The notes: generated from the letters alone by a model not told the origin. A stretch of 36,779 nt of DNA from an uncultured bacterium (GCA_902762495.1 CACWOL010000021.1:1-36779), one strand, 5' to 3'. Positions 7,904 to 16,749 are shown, counted from the stretch's first letter. Numbers and translations are program-made.

Positions 7904-9628
7904 ATGTCCAACTTCTTTACAGACAACGCCGATCTGCTCTTTACCCTCGACAACCTCGAGATCCGGGAGGCCATGAGCCTCATTGAGAAGGATTACACCG
8001 AATCTCAGAAATACGACACCGCACCGGAAAGCTTCGAGGACGCCCTCGACAGCTTCCACCGCATCCTCGACGTCATCGGCGACGTCGCGGGCGAACGCAT
8101 CGCCCCGCGCGCCCGCCAGGTCGATGAGGAAGGCCCGAAGTTCGAAAACGGCGTCGTGACCTACCACCCGCTCACGGTCCAGAACCTGAACGACCTGAAG
8201 GCGGCGGGCGTCATGGGCGTGATCCTGCCCCGCCAGTACGGCGGCCTCAACTTCCCGCTCTCCGTCTACACGATGATGACCGAAATGGTCTCCCGCGCCG
8301 ACGCCAGTTTGCAGAACCTCTTCGGTCTGCAGGACATCGCCGACACCATCTGCGAGTTCGGATCCGAGGAACAGCGCCAGAAATACATCCCGCGCTTCGT
8401 CACCGGCGAAGCAGACGGTTCCATGGATCTCACCGAGCCGGATTCCGGTTCCGACCTCCAGTCCGTGCGCCTGAAAGCAACGCAAGATGCCGACGGCAAG
8501 TGGTACCTCGACGGCATGAAGCGCTTCATCACGAACGGCTGCTCCCAGATCCACCTGGTGCTCGCCCGTTCCGAGGAAGGCACCACCGACGGTCGCGGCC
8601 TCTCCATGTTCATCTGCGAGAAGTGCCCGCAGTTGGTCGTCCGCCGCATCGAGCACAAGATGGGCATCCACGGCGTCGCCACCTGCGAACTCCAGTTCAA
8701 CCACGTCCCGGCGGAACTCTGCGGCATGCGCAAGCGCGGCCTCATCAAGTACGTCATGTCCCTCATGAACGGCGCCCGCGTCTCCATCAGCGCGCAGGCC
8801 GTCGGCATCGCCGAAGCCGCCTACCGCGAGGCCCGCAAGTACGCCTCCGAGCGCGAGCAATTCAAGCAGAGCATCGACAAGTTCCCCGCGATCTACGACA
8901 TGCTCGCACGCATGAAGACCCAGCTCGCCGCCTCCCGCGCCCTGCTGTATGAAACGACCCGCTGCGTCGACCTCCGCCAGGCGTACACCCACCTCGCCGA
9001 AGGCGCGGAGAAGCCGGATCCGGCCGTCCGCGAGAAGGCGAAGCTCTACGTCGCCCTGTGCGACGTCCTGACCCCGATGTCCAAGGCGCTCTCCACCGAG
9101 TCCGCCAACAAGATCGCCTACGACTGCATCCAGATCCACGGCGGCACCGGCTACATGCACGACTTCGACGCCGAGCGCCTCTACCGCGATGCCCGCATCA
9201 CGAACATCTACGAAGGCACCACCCAGCTCCAGGTCGTGGCAGCCATCGGCGGCGTCATGGGACGCACGCTCGACGGCCGCATCGCCGAGATGATGGCCGG
9301 CATCCCGGACGAAGGCCTCTTCGGCGAACTCAAGAAGATCGTCGCCGGCATGCTCGAACAGCACCGCGCCTCGATCGAGTTCGTGGCCGGCATGAAGGCC
9401 ACCGCGCCCGACTACCGCAACCTCCGCGCCCGTGCCCTCGTTGAGAACGAAACGTTCATCTTCGTCGGCATGCTCCTCCTCCGCGACGCGCAGAAGGACG
9501 CCTCCCGCGAGGCCATCGCCGAGCGCTACATCCGCGACGCGAAGTTCGACTTCCTCCGCAACTACGAGCTCATCATGAGCGGCGACTGCACCACCATCGC
9601 CCGTCATGAAGAGGTTATCGCCTACTGA
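7904..9628 (+). CDS. Acyl-CoA dehydrogenase, long form with C-terminal extension
   Basis: FAD enzyme that oxidises an acyl-CoA to the enoyl-CoA and passes electrons to EtfAB encoded directly upstream. It shows MDLTEPDSGSD (FAD/substrate loop), a helical C-terminal domain with IQIHGGTGYMHDFDAERLYRD, and IYEGTTQLQ, where E437 is the expected catalytic base. At 574 residues it is much longer than short-chain enzymes (about 380). The extra N-terminal helical part and the ~120-residue C-terminal domain match the long ACAD group that includes DmdC-like enzymes. Substrate cannot be told from sequence. It begins ten bases after etfA with GAGGAG in the gap, so the three genes form one unit. No thiolase, crotonase or hydroxyacyl-CoA dehydrogenase lies nearby. 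Confidence 0.93.
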   Translation: MSNFFTDNADLLFTLDNLEIREAMSLIEKDYTESQKYDTAPESFEDALDSFHRILDVIGDVAGERIAPRARQVDEEGPKFENGVVTYHPLTVQNLNDLKAAGVMGVILPRQYGGLNFPLSVYTMMTEMVSRADASLQNLFGLQDIADTICEFGSEEQRQKYIPRFVTGEADGSMDLTEPDSGSDLQSVRLKATQDADGKWYLDGMKRFITNGCSQIHLVLARSEEGTTDGRGLSMFICEKCPQLVVRRIEHKMGIHGVATCELQFNHVPAELCGMRKRGLIKYVMSLMNGARVSISAQAVGIAEAAYREARKYASEREQFKQSIDKFPAIYDMLARMKTQLAASRALLYETTRCVDLRQAYTHLAEGAEKPDPAVREKAKLYVALCDVLTPMSKALSTESANKIAYDCIQIHGGTGYMHDFDAERLYRDARITNIYEGTTQLQVVAAIGGVMGRTLDGRIAEMMAGIPDEGLFGELKKIVAGMLEQHRASIEFVAGMKATAPDYRNLRARALVENETFIFVGMLLLRDAQKDASREAIAERYIRDAKFDFLRNYELIMSGDCTTIARHEEVIAY

Positions 9629-9651
9629 TCAACTTTTCGAAAGGTTTTGTC

Positions 9652-9939
9652 ATGAACAACGAGTATCTTCTCCGTGCAAGACAGGTCGTCCCGGACGCGA
9701 AAGTCCTGATCGTCCTCGCCTCCAAACGCGCCGCCATGCTGGCCTCCGGCAAGTCCCGCCCCATGGTCCGCTGCAAAGACGACAACTTCCTCGACATCGC
9801 CCTTCTCGAGATCGCCGAAGGCAAACTTGAGGCGGAATTCGCCAAGGAAGGCGAAAACGACATCCTGAACGAACTCGAAGCCCTGAAGAAAGCCCATCAG
9901 GACGAGCTCGAACCCATGAAGAAGACGCCCGGCGAATAA
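9652..9939 (+). CDS. rpoZ: DNA-directed RNA polymerase omega subunit
   Basis: Small subunit (95 residues) that helps beta-prime fold and join RNA polymerase. It has the family pattern NNEYLLRARQVVPDAKVLI, SKRAAMLASGK and PMVR, followed by IALLEIAEGKL. An acidic, lysine-rich helical tail ends it. SD GAAAGG lies seven bases upstream. It lies 23 bases after the acyl-CoA dehydrogenase and 34 before purE, so it is probably on the same transcript. The usual gmk partner is absent. Assignment comes from the pattern; the family is short and diverges quickly. Confidence 0.87.
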   Translation: MNNEYLLRARQVVPDAKVLIVLASKRAAMLASGKSRPMVRCKDDNFLDIALLEIAEGKLEAEFAKEGENDILNELEALKKAHQDELEPMKKTPGE

Positions 9940-9973
9940 GCCGCGCCGCTTCAGATTCGACGGAGTTTTCATC

Positions 9974-10474
9974 ATGTCTCTCGTCACCATCGTCATGGGA
10001 AGCAAGAGCGATCTCGCTTCCCTGCAGGGCGCGTTCGATACGCTCAAACAGTTCGGCGTGCCCTTCCGCGCCAGGATCCTTTCCGCCCACCGGACCCCGG
10101 ACGAGGCGGCGGATCTCGCCAAGAACGCGGCCGCCGAAGGCACGAAAATCTTCATCTGCGCCGCCGGCATGGCCGCCCACCTCGCGGGCGTGATCGCCGC
10201 GCACACCACGCTACCCGTCATCGGCATCCCGATGGCCTCCGCACCGTTCAACGGGCTGGATTCCCTGCTCGCCATGGTGCAGATGCCCCCTGGGATCCCC
10301 GTCGCGACCGTGACCGCCGGTTCCGCGGGCGGCAAGAACGCTGCGCTGCTGGGCGTCGAGATACTCGCGCTGTCCGACGCCGCGCTCGCCGCGAAGCTGA
10401 AGGATTTCCGCAAGGCGCAGGCCGACAAAGTCCTTGCGGACGACGCCGCGCTTCAGGCGGAGGTGCAGCAGTAA
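9974..10474 (+). CDS. purE: N5-carboxyaminoimidazole ribonucleotide mutase
   Basis: Class I PurE (166 residues) moves the carboxyl group of N5-CAIR to C4 to give CAIR in purine synthesis. VMGSKSDL (7-14), SAHRTP (37-42, with the catalytic histidine) and the glycine-rich AAGMAAHLAGV are all present, and length is normal for the family. SD GGAG sits eight bases before the ATG. Last gene of the etf operon, ended by the terminator at 10503-10541. No purK or other pur gene is beside it. Confidence 0.96.
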   Translation: MSLVTIVMGSKSDLASLQGAFDTLKQFGVPFRARILSAHRTPDEAADLAKNAAAEGTKIFICAAGMAAHLAGVIAAHTTLPVIGIPMASAPFNGLDSLLAMVQMPPGIPVATVTAGSAGGKNAALLGVEILALSDAALAAKLKDFRKAQADKVLADDAALQAEVQQ

Positions 10475-10502
10475 GCCGCGCTTCGGAAAAGCACACAAAA
10501 AT

Positions 10503-10541
10503 ACCCGGACTCCTCAAATCGGGGAGCCCGGGTTTCTTTTT
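10503..10541. terminator. Bidirectional terminator between purE and queD
   Basis: ACCCGG+CTCC pairs with GGAG+CCGGGT (10503-10533), one A/C mismatch and a 9-nt loop. On the plus strand TTTCTTTTT follows; on the minus strand ATTTTTGTG follows. It therefore serves both convergent operons. Confidence 0.88.
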
Positions 10542-10585
10542 GCGTTAAGCAGAGGATTTCCGGTCGAGTCAGGGCCGGGGAAACG

Positions 10586-10963
10586 TCAGTCGTGGTCGGG
10601 GATGTAGGTCGCGCCGGAGGTGGGGGATTCGCAGACGCGGACGCGGTCGAGCTTGACACCGGGGATGTTGACCGTCGGGGCGAGCTTCTCGTAGAGGATG
10701 CGGGCGATGTTCTCGCTGGTCGGGTTGATGCCCTGAAACTCGGGGAGCTCGTTCAGATACTTGTGATCGAACGACGCGAGAATGGCGGTCAGTTCGCGCT
10801 TGACGACGGTGAAATCGGCGGCGATGCCGAGCTCGTCGAGCTGAGATGCGCGGATGAAGACCTGCACGGTCCAGTTGTGCCCGTGCAGGGCGGAGCAGAG
10901 GCCGTTGTATCCGACGAGATTGTGGGCGGCGGAGAAATCGCGTGTGATGTCAAGTTCGAACAT
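10586..10963 (-). CDS. queD: 6-carboxytetrahydropterin synthase
   Basis: QueD (125 residues) turns 7,8-dihydroneopterin triphosphate into 6-carboxytetrahydropterin for preQ0/queuosine synthesis. Zinc ligands are H14 (FSAAH), H27 and H29 (LHGHNW); the catalytic cysteine is C23, and DFTVVK and FDHKYLNE complete the family pattern. Together these favour QueD over the eukaryotic PTPS enzyme. It starts 22 bases after pdxA and has no clear SD, so it is probably read by coupling. No queC, queE or queF is nearby. Terminator at 10503-10541. Confidence 0.93.
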   Translation of the reverse strand: MFELDITRDFSAAHNLVGYNGLCSALHGHNWTVQVFIRASQLDELGIAADFTVVKRELTAILASFDHKYLNELPEFQGINPTSENIARILYEKLAPTVNIPGVKLDRVRVCESPTSGATYIPDHD

Positions 10964-10985
10964 GTTCAGGGATGGGTGATTGGTT

Positions 10986-11948
10986 TCAGGCGTTTGCGAT
11001 GCGGGAGACGGCGCGTTTGCGGGCGAGCTCGAAGGCGGCGGTCAGGCTGCCGATGGAGGCAGAGCCCTTCCATGCGATCTCGAACGCCGTGCCGTGGTCG
11101 ACGCTGGTGCGGATGACCGGAAGCCCGAGCGTGGAGTTCACGCCGCGGTCGAACGCGAGCATCTTGAACGGGATGTGTCCCTGGTCGTGGTACATGGAGA
11201 CGATGCCGTCGAACTGGGACCGGATATTTTCGATGAAAAGCGTGTCCGGGGGGAAGGGGCCCTGGATATTGATGCCCTCGTCCGCAAGCGCCCGGACCGC
11301 GGGCTTCACGACGTTCTCGTCCTCCATGCCCATGTTGCCGTTCTCGCCCGCGTGCGGATTGAGCGCGGCGACGGCGATCTTCGGGTGGACGATGCCTTCG
11401 GCCACGATGGCGTCGCGAAGCAGATGCGTGACGGTCACGATGCGGTCGAACGTGACGGCGGACGGCACCTGTGCAAGAGAAATGTGCGTGGTGACGAAGA
11501 CGACGCGGAGATTCCCCGCGGACTGCATCATCACGAAATCCCGGACGCCGCAGAGGGACGCCAAAAGTTCGGTGTGCCCGGTGAACGGGATCCCGGCCAG
11601 ATTGACCGCGGCCTTGTTCATCGGGCAGGTCACGACGGCATCGACTTTGCCTGTGATGGCGTCAAGCGTGGCCGTGCGGAAACATTCGAGCGCGGTCAGG
11701 CCGCAGCACGCATCCAGTTTGCCGGGGCGCATCTGCGAAAACTTGAGCTCGGAGCAGGGGACGACCTTCGGCGTGAAACCGGGGGCGAAACGACGGACGG
11801 CCTCTTCGATGATGTCCGGCGCGCCGTAAATCACGACTTCCGCGGGAGAAGTCTTCCCGGCGGAAACCGCGCGTGCGAGACGGACGGCGATTTCGGGACC
11901 GATGCCGGCCGGATCGCCCATCGTGAGGGCAATTCGGGGGAGTCTCAT
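10986..11948 (-). CDS. pdxA: 4-hydroxythreonine-4-phosphate dehydrogenase
   Basis: PdxA (320 residues) oxidises 4-phosphohydroxy-L-threonine in the DXP-dependent vitamin B6 pathway. It opens with ALTMGDPAGIGPEI and carries the metal-binding histidine regions FTGHTE, NPHAGE and MYHDQGHIP, plus TSVDHGTAFEIA near the end. Length is normal. It lies in the middle of a three-gene unit: 24 bases after the histone-like gene and 22 before queD. The grouping of B6 and queuosine genes with a chromatin-like protein has no obvious pathway logic. The SD is weak. Confidence 0.96.
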   Translation of the reverse strand: MRLPRIALTMGDPAGIGPEIAVRLARAVSAGKTSPAEVVIYGAPDIIEEAVRRFAPGFTPKVVPCSELKFSQMRPGKLDACCGLTALECFRTATLDAITGKVDAVVTCPMNKAAVNLAGIPFTGHTELLASLCGVRDFVMMQSAGNLRVVFVTTHISLAQVPSAVTFDRIVTVTHLLRDAIVAEGIVHPKIAVAALNPHAGENGNMGMEDENVVKPAVRALADEGINIQGPFPPDTLFIENIRSQFDGIVSMYHDQGHIPFKMLAFDRGVNSTLGLPVIRTSVDHGTAFEIAWKGSASIGSLTAAFELARKRAVSRIANA

Positions 11949-11972
11949 GTCTGTCTTCGGATGGAAGCGGAA

Positions 11973-12317
11973 TTACTTCGCGAAGAAGGCTTTTTTCTTG
12001 TCTTCGAGGATGAGGCCGACGCGGTCGGTGTCGATCGGGAAATAGCCCTTTTCCTCGAGGTCGCGAAGGAAGTTCAGCCAGTCGGTGTGGTTCCAGCTGC
12101 CGTTGTGGGCCTTCACGAAGTTCGTCGCGAGGGAAGTCTTGGCGAAACGCTTGATATTTTCTTCCGGATCGTTGGAATTGGCGGGGACGATCTTGACAGT
12201 CTTCGGAGCCTTCGCGGGCTTCGGCGCGGTCTTGGCGGCGGCTTTCACGGCTGCGGGCTTGGCGGCAGTCTTCTTAGCGGTAGCGGTTTCTTTTTTGACG
12301 GTTTTCTTCGTTGCCAT
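11973..12317 (-). CDS. Histone H1-like basic protein with conserved C-terminal domain
   Basis: 114-residue protein in two parts. Residues 1-45 are almost only K, A, T and P in KK/AK/PK patterns, like histone H1-type or AlgP/Hc1 tails that bind DNA without sequence choice. Residues 50-114 form a compact, aromatic-rich segment (HNGSWNHTDWLNFL, then GYFPIDTDRVGLILE). I recall similar domains in small proteins of PVC bacteria but cannot name one. The in-frame ATG at 12413 is rejected: the ATG at 12317 has GAGGT seven bases upstream, and the promoter at 12385-12413 would lie inside the longer reading. First gene of the operon with pdxA and queD. A nucleoid role is inferred from composition only. 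Confidence 0.8.
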   Translation of the reverse strand: MATKKTVKKETATAKKTAAKPAAVKAAAKTAPKPAKAPKTVKIVPANSNDPEENIKRFAKTSLATNFVKAHNGSWNHTDWLNFLRDLEEKGYFPIDTDRVGLILEDKKKAFFAK

Positions 12318-12384
12318 AATGAATACCTCACAAGTTTGAAATTTGAAAGTTATGTGAAGGATGGGAAACCATTTTTGAAATAAT

Positions 12385-12413
12385 AATATACACCCGGATG
12401 ATAGAAAAATCAA
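12385..12413 (-). promoter_or_regulatory. Promoter of the histone-like gene-pdxA-queD operon
   Basis: Minus strand: TTGATT (12413-12408), 17-nt spacer, TATATT (12390-12385); leader of about 60 nt to the ATG at 12317. Confidence 0.75.
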
Positions 12414-12744
12414 ATATTTATGTCAAAACATTTCTGTTTTTAACTTGATTTGTATTTGATTGCAGTTGAATTTGCTTTAATTAACGGCAGGTGACCTGTT
12501 CATTTGAATTGTACGGGGGCACTGTTTTGAGGTGAAAAAGAAATACGGAGGGGGTATTTTGTCACGAACAGAGCGATTCGGCGGGAAAAATGCGAAAAAA
12601 GAGTTGTTCTATAAAATATATGGTTGAAAAAAGTTCCTGCCGGATGTACATTTTTATTTAAGCATTTTTCTGTCCACATTCAATCCGGGGCTGGAGCATA
12701 ACGGCTTTTCCTGTTTTCTCCCGAATTCACTCCGGCGAAACCTC
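12414..12744. other. AT-rich divergent intergenic region
   Basis: About 330 bases with no gene in any frame. It holds the AsmA promoter at 12624-12652 and, further left on the plus strand, a weaker pair near 12455-12485 (TTGATT, 16 nt, TAATTA) plus repeated TTGA steps. The AT content is far above the flanks. No riboswitch or tRNA is recognised. Confidence 0.5.
12624..12652 (+). promoter_or_regulatory. Promoter of the AsmA-like gene
   Basis: TTGAAA (12624-12629), 17-nt spacer, TACATT (12647-12652). It predicts a leader of about 85 nt before the ATG at 12745. Confidence 0.7.
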
Positions 12745-15700
12745 ATGCCTGAACCGAAACAAACAAAAAAGCGGCCGCCGCTGCACAGATTCCTGAAAGC
12801 CGTTTTCTGGACGGCCGGCATCCTTGTATTCCTGTTGGTGTTTGCTTCGATCGTGGCGCTCTTCACGATCGATAAGTGGATCGTGCCGTTCGGCGCGTGG
12901 TGCGCGGGCGTGGAGGTCGAGGGAGAGCCGGGCGTGATCGTGTCGCTCGCGGACCGCGAAATCCTCGTGGCCGGATTGAAGGTGAAGACCCCCGCCGGAG
13001 AGATCGAGGCGAGAACCTTAGGTTTGAAGCTGGACGGGGTAAAGCTGAGCGGCTGGTCCCTGAAGGAGATAAGAGTGTCGAATGTCCACGCGGACGGACT
13101 CCGCGTCTCGCTGGACTTCGCCCGCCTTGCGGAAATACAGGATGAACGCGATACCGGGGGCGGCGACGAGCCGGATTCCGGCGAGAAAGTACGGATGTTT
13201 TCGCATTTGGTCTGGGACCGGGCGTCGAAACCTGTCGTGCGGATGGCGGACCTGACATTGCTTGACGCCGAGGCGGGGTGGCAGGCCGGGGCCGTGCGGA
13301 GCCGGATCATCGTCTCCGATCTGTTCGCGAAGTTCGAGGACGGCTGTCTGACTCGCCCGGAGATCGAATGCGGGATGAAATACCGCCTGAACGATCCGCA
13401 GCGGTCCCTGGAGTGCGGCGGGCGGATCAACGTGTTGTCATCCGACGACGGAGGGAAGCTGATCGTGTCCCTCGATGCGGAGGAGCCGCTTCTGATCGAC
13501 CTGCCGGATTCTCACCTGGAGTTTCCCGCGTTTGAGTCGACGGAACTGGTCATGCAGTACGACCCGGAAAATGCCGACCTGGGATTCGGCGGGGAATGGA
13601 CGAACTCGAGCAGATGGGAATACAAGCCGCTGAACGTGAGCTTGGAGAACACGGTTTTCAATGTGTTCGGGACGCTTGCGCTTACCGGGGAGAAACTCCG
13701 CCTGAAATTCGCGGTGGACACGCAGGGGAACGGCCTGGTCTGCCGGGACGTCGGCATCCCCGGAGATATTCTGTTCGATGCGAAGGGGAACGTGGAATTT
13801 GACCTTGTGAACGGCGGCGTGACGCTGGATTCCGTGTCGGGACATCTGACAGGACCGAACAGCGGCCGCCTCAATTTCGGGACGACGGGCGTGTTCGAGT
13901 TCGTGCGGCACGAGGACGCGACGTACACGCTGGATCCGCATCCGGCGAAGCTGACCGTGGCGACGGAGAATGCCGTCGACCTGACGCCGTTCGACCCCGT
14001 TCTGCCGTTCGCTTCGGCGGGCAAAGGGCTGTCGTTCGATTACATCGTCGAGCTTGACCCGGAGAAAGAGTGTCTCCAAGGCGGAGCAAAAGCCGAGGTC
14101 CGGGAGTATGTCAGCGGGAAGCGCCTGTTCGATGCGGACGCGGATTTCGAGACCGAGGGCATCACCCGGATCGGCTCGTTCAACGTGTCGCGCTTCGGCA
14201 TGGCGTTTTACGACGGCGAGGAGCAAATCTGCAAAGCGCAGCTCGCGGGTACGTACAATGTCCGCACGGCCTCGCTCAAGGGCGACCTGAAGTATTACCC
14301 GTACCGCATGATCGAAACGTACGGCGACCGGACGCTGGCGGATCTGTGCAGTTTCCTGGACGACGCCAATCTGCGCGACGCCGAGCACGACGCCACGGCC
14401 GAGCTTAAACTCGACCTGATCAACATGGCGGCGACGCTTCATAAGGAATCGCATCTGTCGCACCTCGCGTTGACCGGGAGCGGACAGAAGAATCTGGTGC
14501 TGGACGCGATCGGGGATGCGGATTTCCGGCTGGAGCCGGATGACTGGGGCTGGCAGCTCGACTGCTCGCTGGAATTGAAGGCCGAGGCCGATTTCCACGC
14601 CATGCTGAGCGCGTCCGGCGGGAGCAAATCGGCGATTTCGGGCAGGATCGATGTCGACAAACTCAGCGATGTGCTGGCGCGCCAGCTGGAAAACAAATTT
14701 TTCCCCGGACGTGCCGATCTGCCGGTCCTGCGGTTCGCCAATGCCACGGCATCGGCGGCGTTCCGGTGCGTGCCGGAGACCTCCAGCATCACGCTGGACC
14801 GGATGTATGCGAAGGTCGACAACGGAGACGGAAGCCTGTCCGTTCAGTGCGAATCCGGCCTGACCTGGGAGAACGACGCGTTTTCGTGTTTCCCGATGGA
14901 GTTCAAGCTGAAGATGAACGACCTTCCGGTCTCGTTCTGGGAACCCTTCCTGAACGATGACGATTTCCGCCTTGCGGGCGGCGTCGTGACTTCCGAATTC
15001 GACGTCACTGTGAGCGAGGACGGGACGGTCGTCGGCGGGACGGGGAAGCTCGTCGGAAACGATCTGGCCGTCCTGATCGACGGGAAGCCGCGCGAGGCGG
15101 CACGGCTGGGCGCGAACGGGAGTTTCCAGTTCAACACGGAAAAGCGATTCCTGATCCTGCCGGAGCTGAACGTGGATATCCAGGACCGTCAGGCTCGGCA
15201 GACGCTGTTCGCCAGCGGGTCCGGCACGGTCGATCCGGCGGAGGAGTACCGGACGCGGATGAAGTTCCCGGAGGTGCGGTTCGGGCCGGAAGTCCTGTAT
15301 CTGATCGGATACGGCGTGGAGCGCAGTTTTTATTTCGAATATCTGGATGCTGCCGGGGAGATCGAGTTTCAGGCGGATCATGATTTCAATGATATGACCT
15401 GGACGGGCGGTCTGAAGATCAACCGTCTGAAGCTTCAGTCGGACACCCCGGAGGAATATCAGTTCCCCGAGCTGTCAGGCCGGCTCGAAGGCAGTTTGTC
15501 GTGGGTGGACAAGGAGATGTACGGCGACGCCCTGATCCGCCTGGCGGATACCTACGGCGAGGAGCATATTTCCGGACAGTTCATACACCGGCGCGGGGAG
15601 GACGCGCTGCCGAAGTTCATTTCCAGCTCGCTTGACCTGCCGTTTGCCGTGTCGTATTTCCAGTACAACCACAATACCGACCCCGGCGTGGAAAAGACGG

Positions 15701-16653
15701 CGATTTCGCTCATCGACAAGACGTTCGAGCTTGACTTGCATGGAATCTACTCGAAAAAACACGCGCTGATCTTCTCCGGGGTCGGGCTGATGGAGCTGCG
15801 CGACGGCGACGATCCGGCAATCCTGTTGCCACATGCGGTGTTTTCCGGCGACGTCTTCGGGACCGCTTCGGCGGAAATCCATGTGAAAGACGGCGCGTGG
15901 CCGTTCGACGTCGAGGCGGATTTGACCAATATTCCGTTCGATAAGTGTTTTACCGCGTTCCTGGCCACGGACGACAGTCCGGAGATCCCGCACAGCCTGC
16001 ACGGCTATGTGAGCCATCTGGACGCTTCCGTGCATGGCAAAGGCTTCACGACGGAGGCCCTGGCGAAGAACCTTCGGGCGGACTGCAAGGCCGAACTGGA
16101 GGCCGTTTCCCTGCGGTCGTACCTGCGCGACCGGTCGCTCTTCCTGAACATCCTCCTGCTGCCGCTGGTCAGCATGCCGCGTCTGATCGACTACGTGCCG
16201 GGTGAGATGCTGCGGCGCGCGCTGCGCCTGACGACGGCCGGCGCCCTCATGGAAATGATCTCGGGCGACGCGCCCGTCGAGTTCAGATACGGCACGGTGG
16301 AAATGTCCGTCCGGCAGGGCGTCGTAGAACTGAAATCTCTTGATCTGGAAGGCGACGTGATCGAAAGCTATCACGCGAACGGGACGATCGACCTGGCCGG
16401 AGACGGCGAGGCCGAGCTGGAGACGATGGCGCGTTTCGCGCTGCTCTACTGGCCGTTCTACCTGAACGGAAACATCCTCGATCCGCAGGTGTCCTACGGC
16501 AAGTCCATCTCGCATTTTTTCGCCGACAACACGAAGCACCTCATCACGCTGTTCCCGAACATGATCATTGATGCCTTCACGGACGAGGACGCCGAAGAGA
16601 TCGACCGCCGGGAATCCGAAAAGCAGAAGCAGGCGGATCAGAAAAAGGAATGA
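12745..16653 (+). CDS. AsmA/TamB-like giant envelope protein
   Basis: 1302-residue protein with a charged start, one membrane helix (about 18-42) and then a very long beta-strand-rich region, expected to lie in the periplasm. This layout fits the AsmA/YhdP/TamB superfamily, thought to form hydrophobic grooves that carry phospholipid between inner and outer membranes. The C-terminal ~250 residues look most AsmA-C-like: SLRSYLRDRSLFLNILLLPL, VEFRYGTVEMSVRQGVVELKSLDL and IDLAGDGEAELET. The very end (about 1277-1302) is rich in E, K, Q and D. Alternating strand patterns repeat through the middle without an obvious identical repeat. Monocistronic, promoter at 12624-12652; the SD is weak. The family is inferred from architecture and the C-terminal part; the transported lipid is unknown. 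Confidence 0.75.
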   Translation: MPEPKQTKKRPPLHRFLKAVFWTAGILVFLLVFASIVALFTIDKWIVPFGAWCAGVEVEGEPGVIVSLADREILVAGLKVKTPAGEIEARTLGLKLDGVKLSGWSLKEIRVSNVHADGLRVSLDFARLAEIQDERDTGGGDEPDSGEKVRMFSHLVWDRASKPVVRMADLTLLDAEAGWQAGAVRSRIIVSDLFAKFEDGCLTRPEIECGMKYRLNDPQRSLECGGRINVLSSDDGGKLIVSLDAEEPLLIDLPDSHLEFPAFESTELVMQYDPENADLGFGGEWTNSSRWEYKPLNVSLENTVFNVFGTLALTGEKLRLKFAVDTQGNGLVCRDVGIPGDILFDAKGNVEFDLVNGGVTLDSVSGHLTGPNSGRLNFGTTGVFEFVRHEDATYTLDPHPAKLTVATENAVDLTPFDPVLPFASAGKGLSFDYIVELDPEKECLQGGAKAEVREYVSGKRLFDADADFETEGITRIGSFNVSRFGMAFYDGEEQICKAQLAGTYNVRTASLKGDLKYYPYRMIETYGDRTLADLCSFLDDANLRDAEHDATAELKLDLINMAATLHKESHLSHLALTGSGQKNLVLDAIGDADFRLEPDDWGWQLDCSLELKAEADFHAMLSASGGSKSAISGRIDVDKLSDVLARQLENKFFPGRADLPVLRFANATASAAFRCVPETSSITLDRMYAKVDNGDGSLSVQCESGLTWENDAFSCFPMEFKLKMNDLPVSFWEPFLNDDDFRLAGGVVTSEFDVTVSEDGTVVGGTGKLVGNDLAVLIDGKPREAARLGANGSFQFNTEKRFLILPELNVDIQDRQARQTLFASGSGTVDPAEEYRTRMKFPEVRFGPEVLYLIGYGVERSFYFEYLDAAGEIEFQADHDFNDMTWTGGLKINRLKLQSDTPEEYQFPELSGRLEGSLSWVDKEMYGDALIRLADTYGEEHISGQFIHRRGEDALPKFISSSLDLPFAVSYFQYNHNTDPGVEKTAISLIDKTFELDLHGIYSKKHALIFSGVGLMELRDGDDPAILLPHAVFSGDVFGTASAEIHVKDGAWPFDVEADLTNIPFDKCFTAFLATDDSPEIPHSLHGYVSHLDASVHGKGFTTEALAKNLRADCKAELEAVSLRSYLRDRSLFLNILLLPLVSMPRLIDYVPGEMLRRALRLTTAGALMEMISGDAPVEFRYGTVEMSVRQGVVELKSLDLEGDVIESYHANGTIDLAGDGEAELETMARFALLYWPFYLNGNILDPQVSYGKSISHFFADNTKHLITLFPNMIIDAFTDEDAEEIDRRESEKQKQADQKKE

Positions 16654-16695
16654 CGCCGGGGCAGGGGGGATGTATTCCCGGCAGGATTTGAGCAT

Positions 16696-16726
16696 AAAAA
16701 AGCCGCAGGACGAATCCCGCGGCTTT
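16696..16726 (-). terminator. Terminator of hisS (also weak for the AsmA gene)
   Basis: AAAGCCGC (16699-16706) pairs with GCGGCTTT (16719-16726) and an inner GGA/TCC pair closes a CGAA loop. On the minus strand six T residues follow, fitting the hisS operon; the plus strand has only ATGTTTG after the stem. Confidence 0.82.
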
Positions 16727-16749
16727 ATGTTTGTCGAAAAGGGGACCGA

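Noticed and set aside
7868-9607. Long minus-strand open frame opposite the acyl-CoA dehydrogenase
   Set aside because: Shadow of a confident gene; no family motif, and composition typical of antisense GC-rich frames.
10980-12383. 467-codon plus-strand open frame opposite pdxA and the histone-like gene
   Set aside because: Antisense to pdxA with all its motifs; no promoter or SD supports it.
13438-15381. 647-codon minus-strand open frame inside the AsmA-like gene
   Set aside because: Arg-rich antisense artefact; the plus frame has promoter, membrane helix and family-like end.
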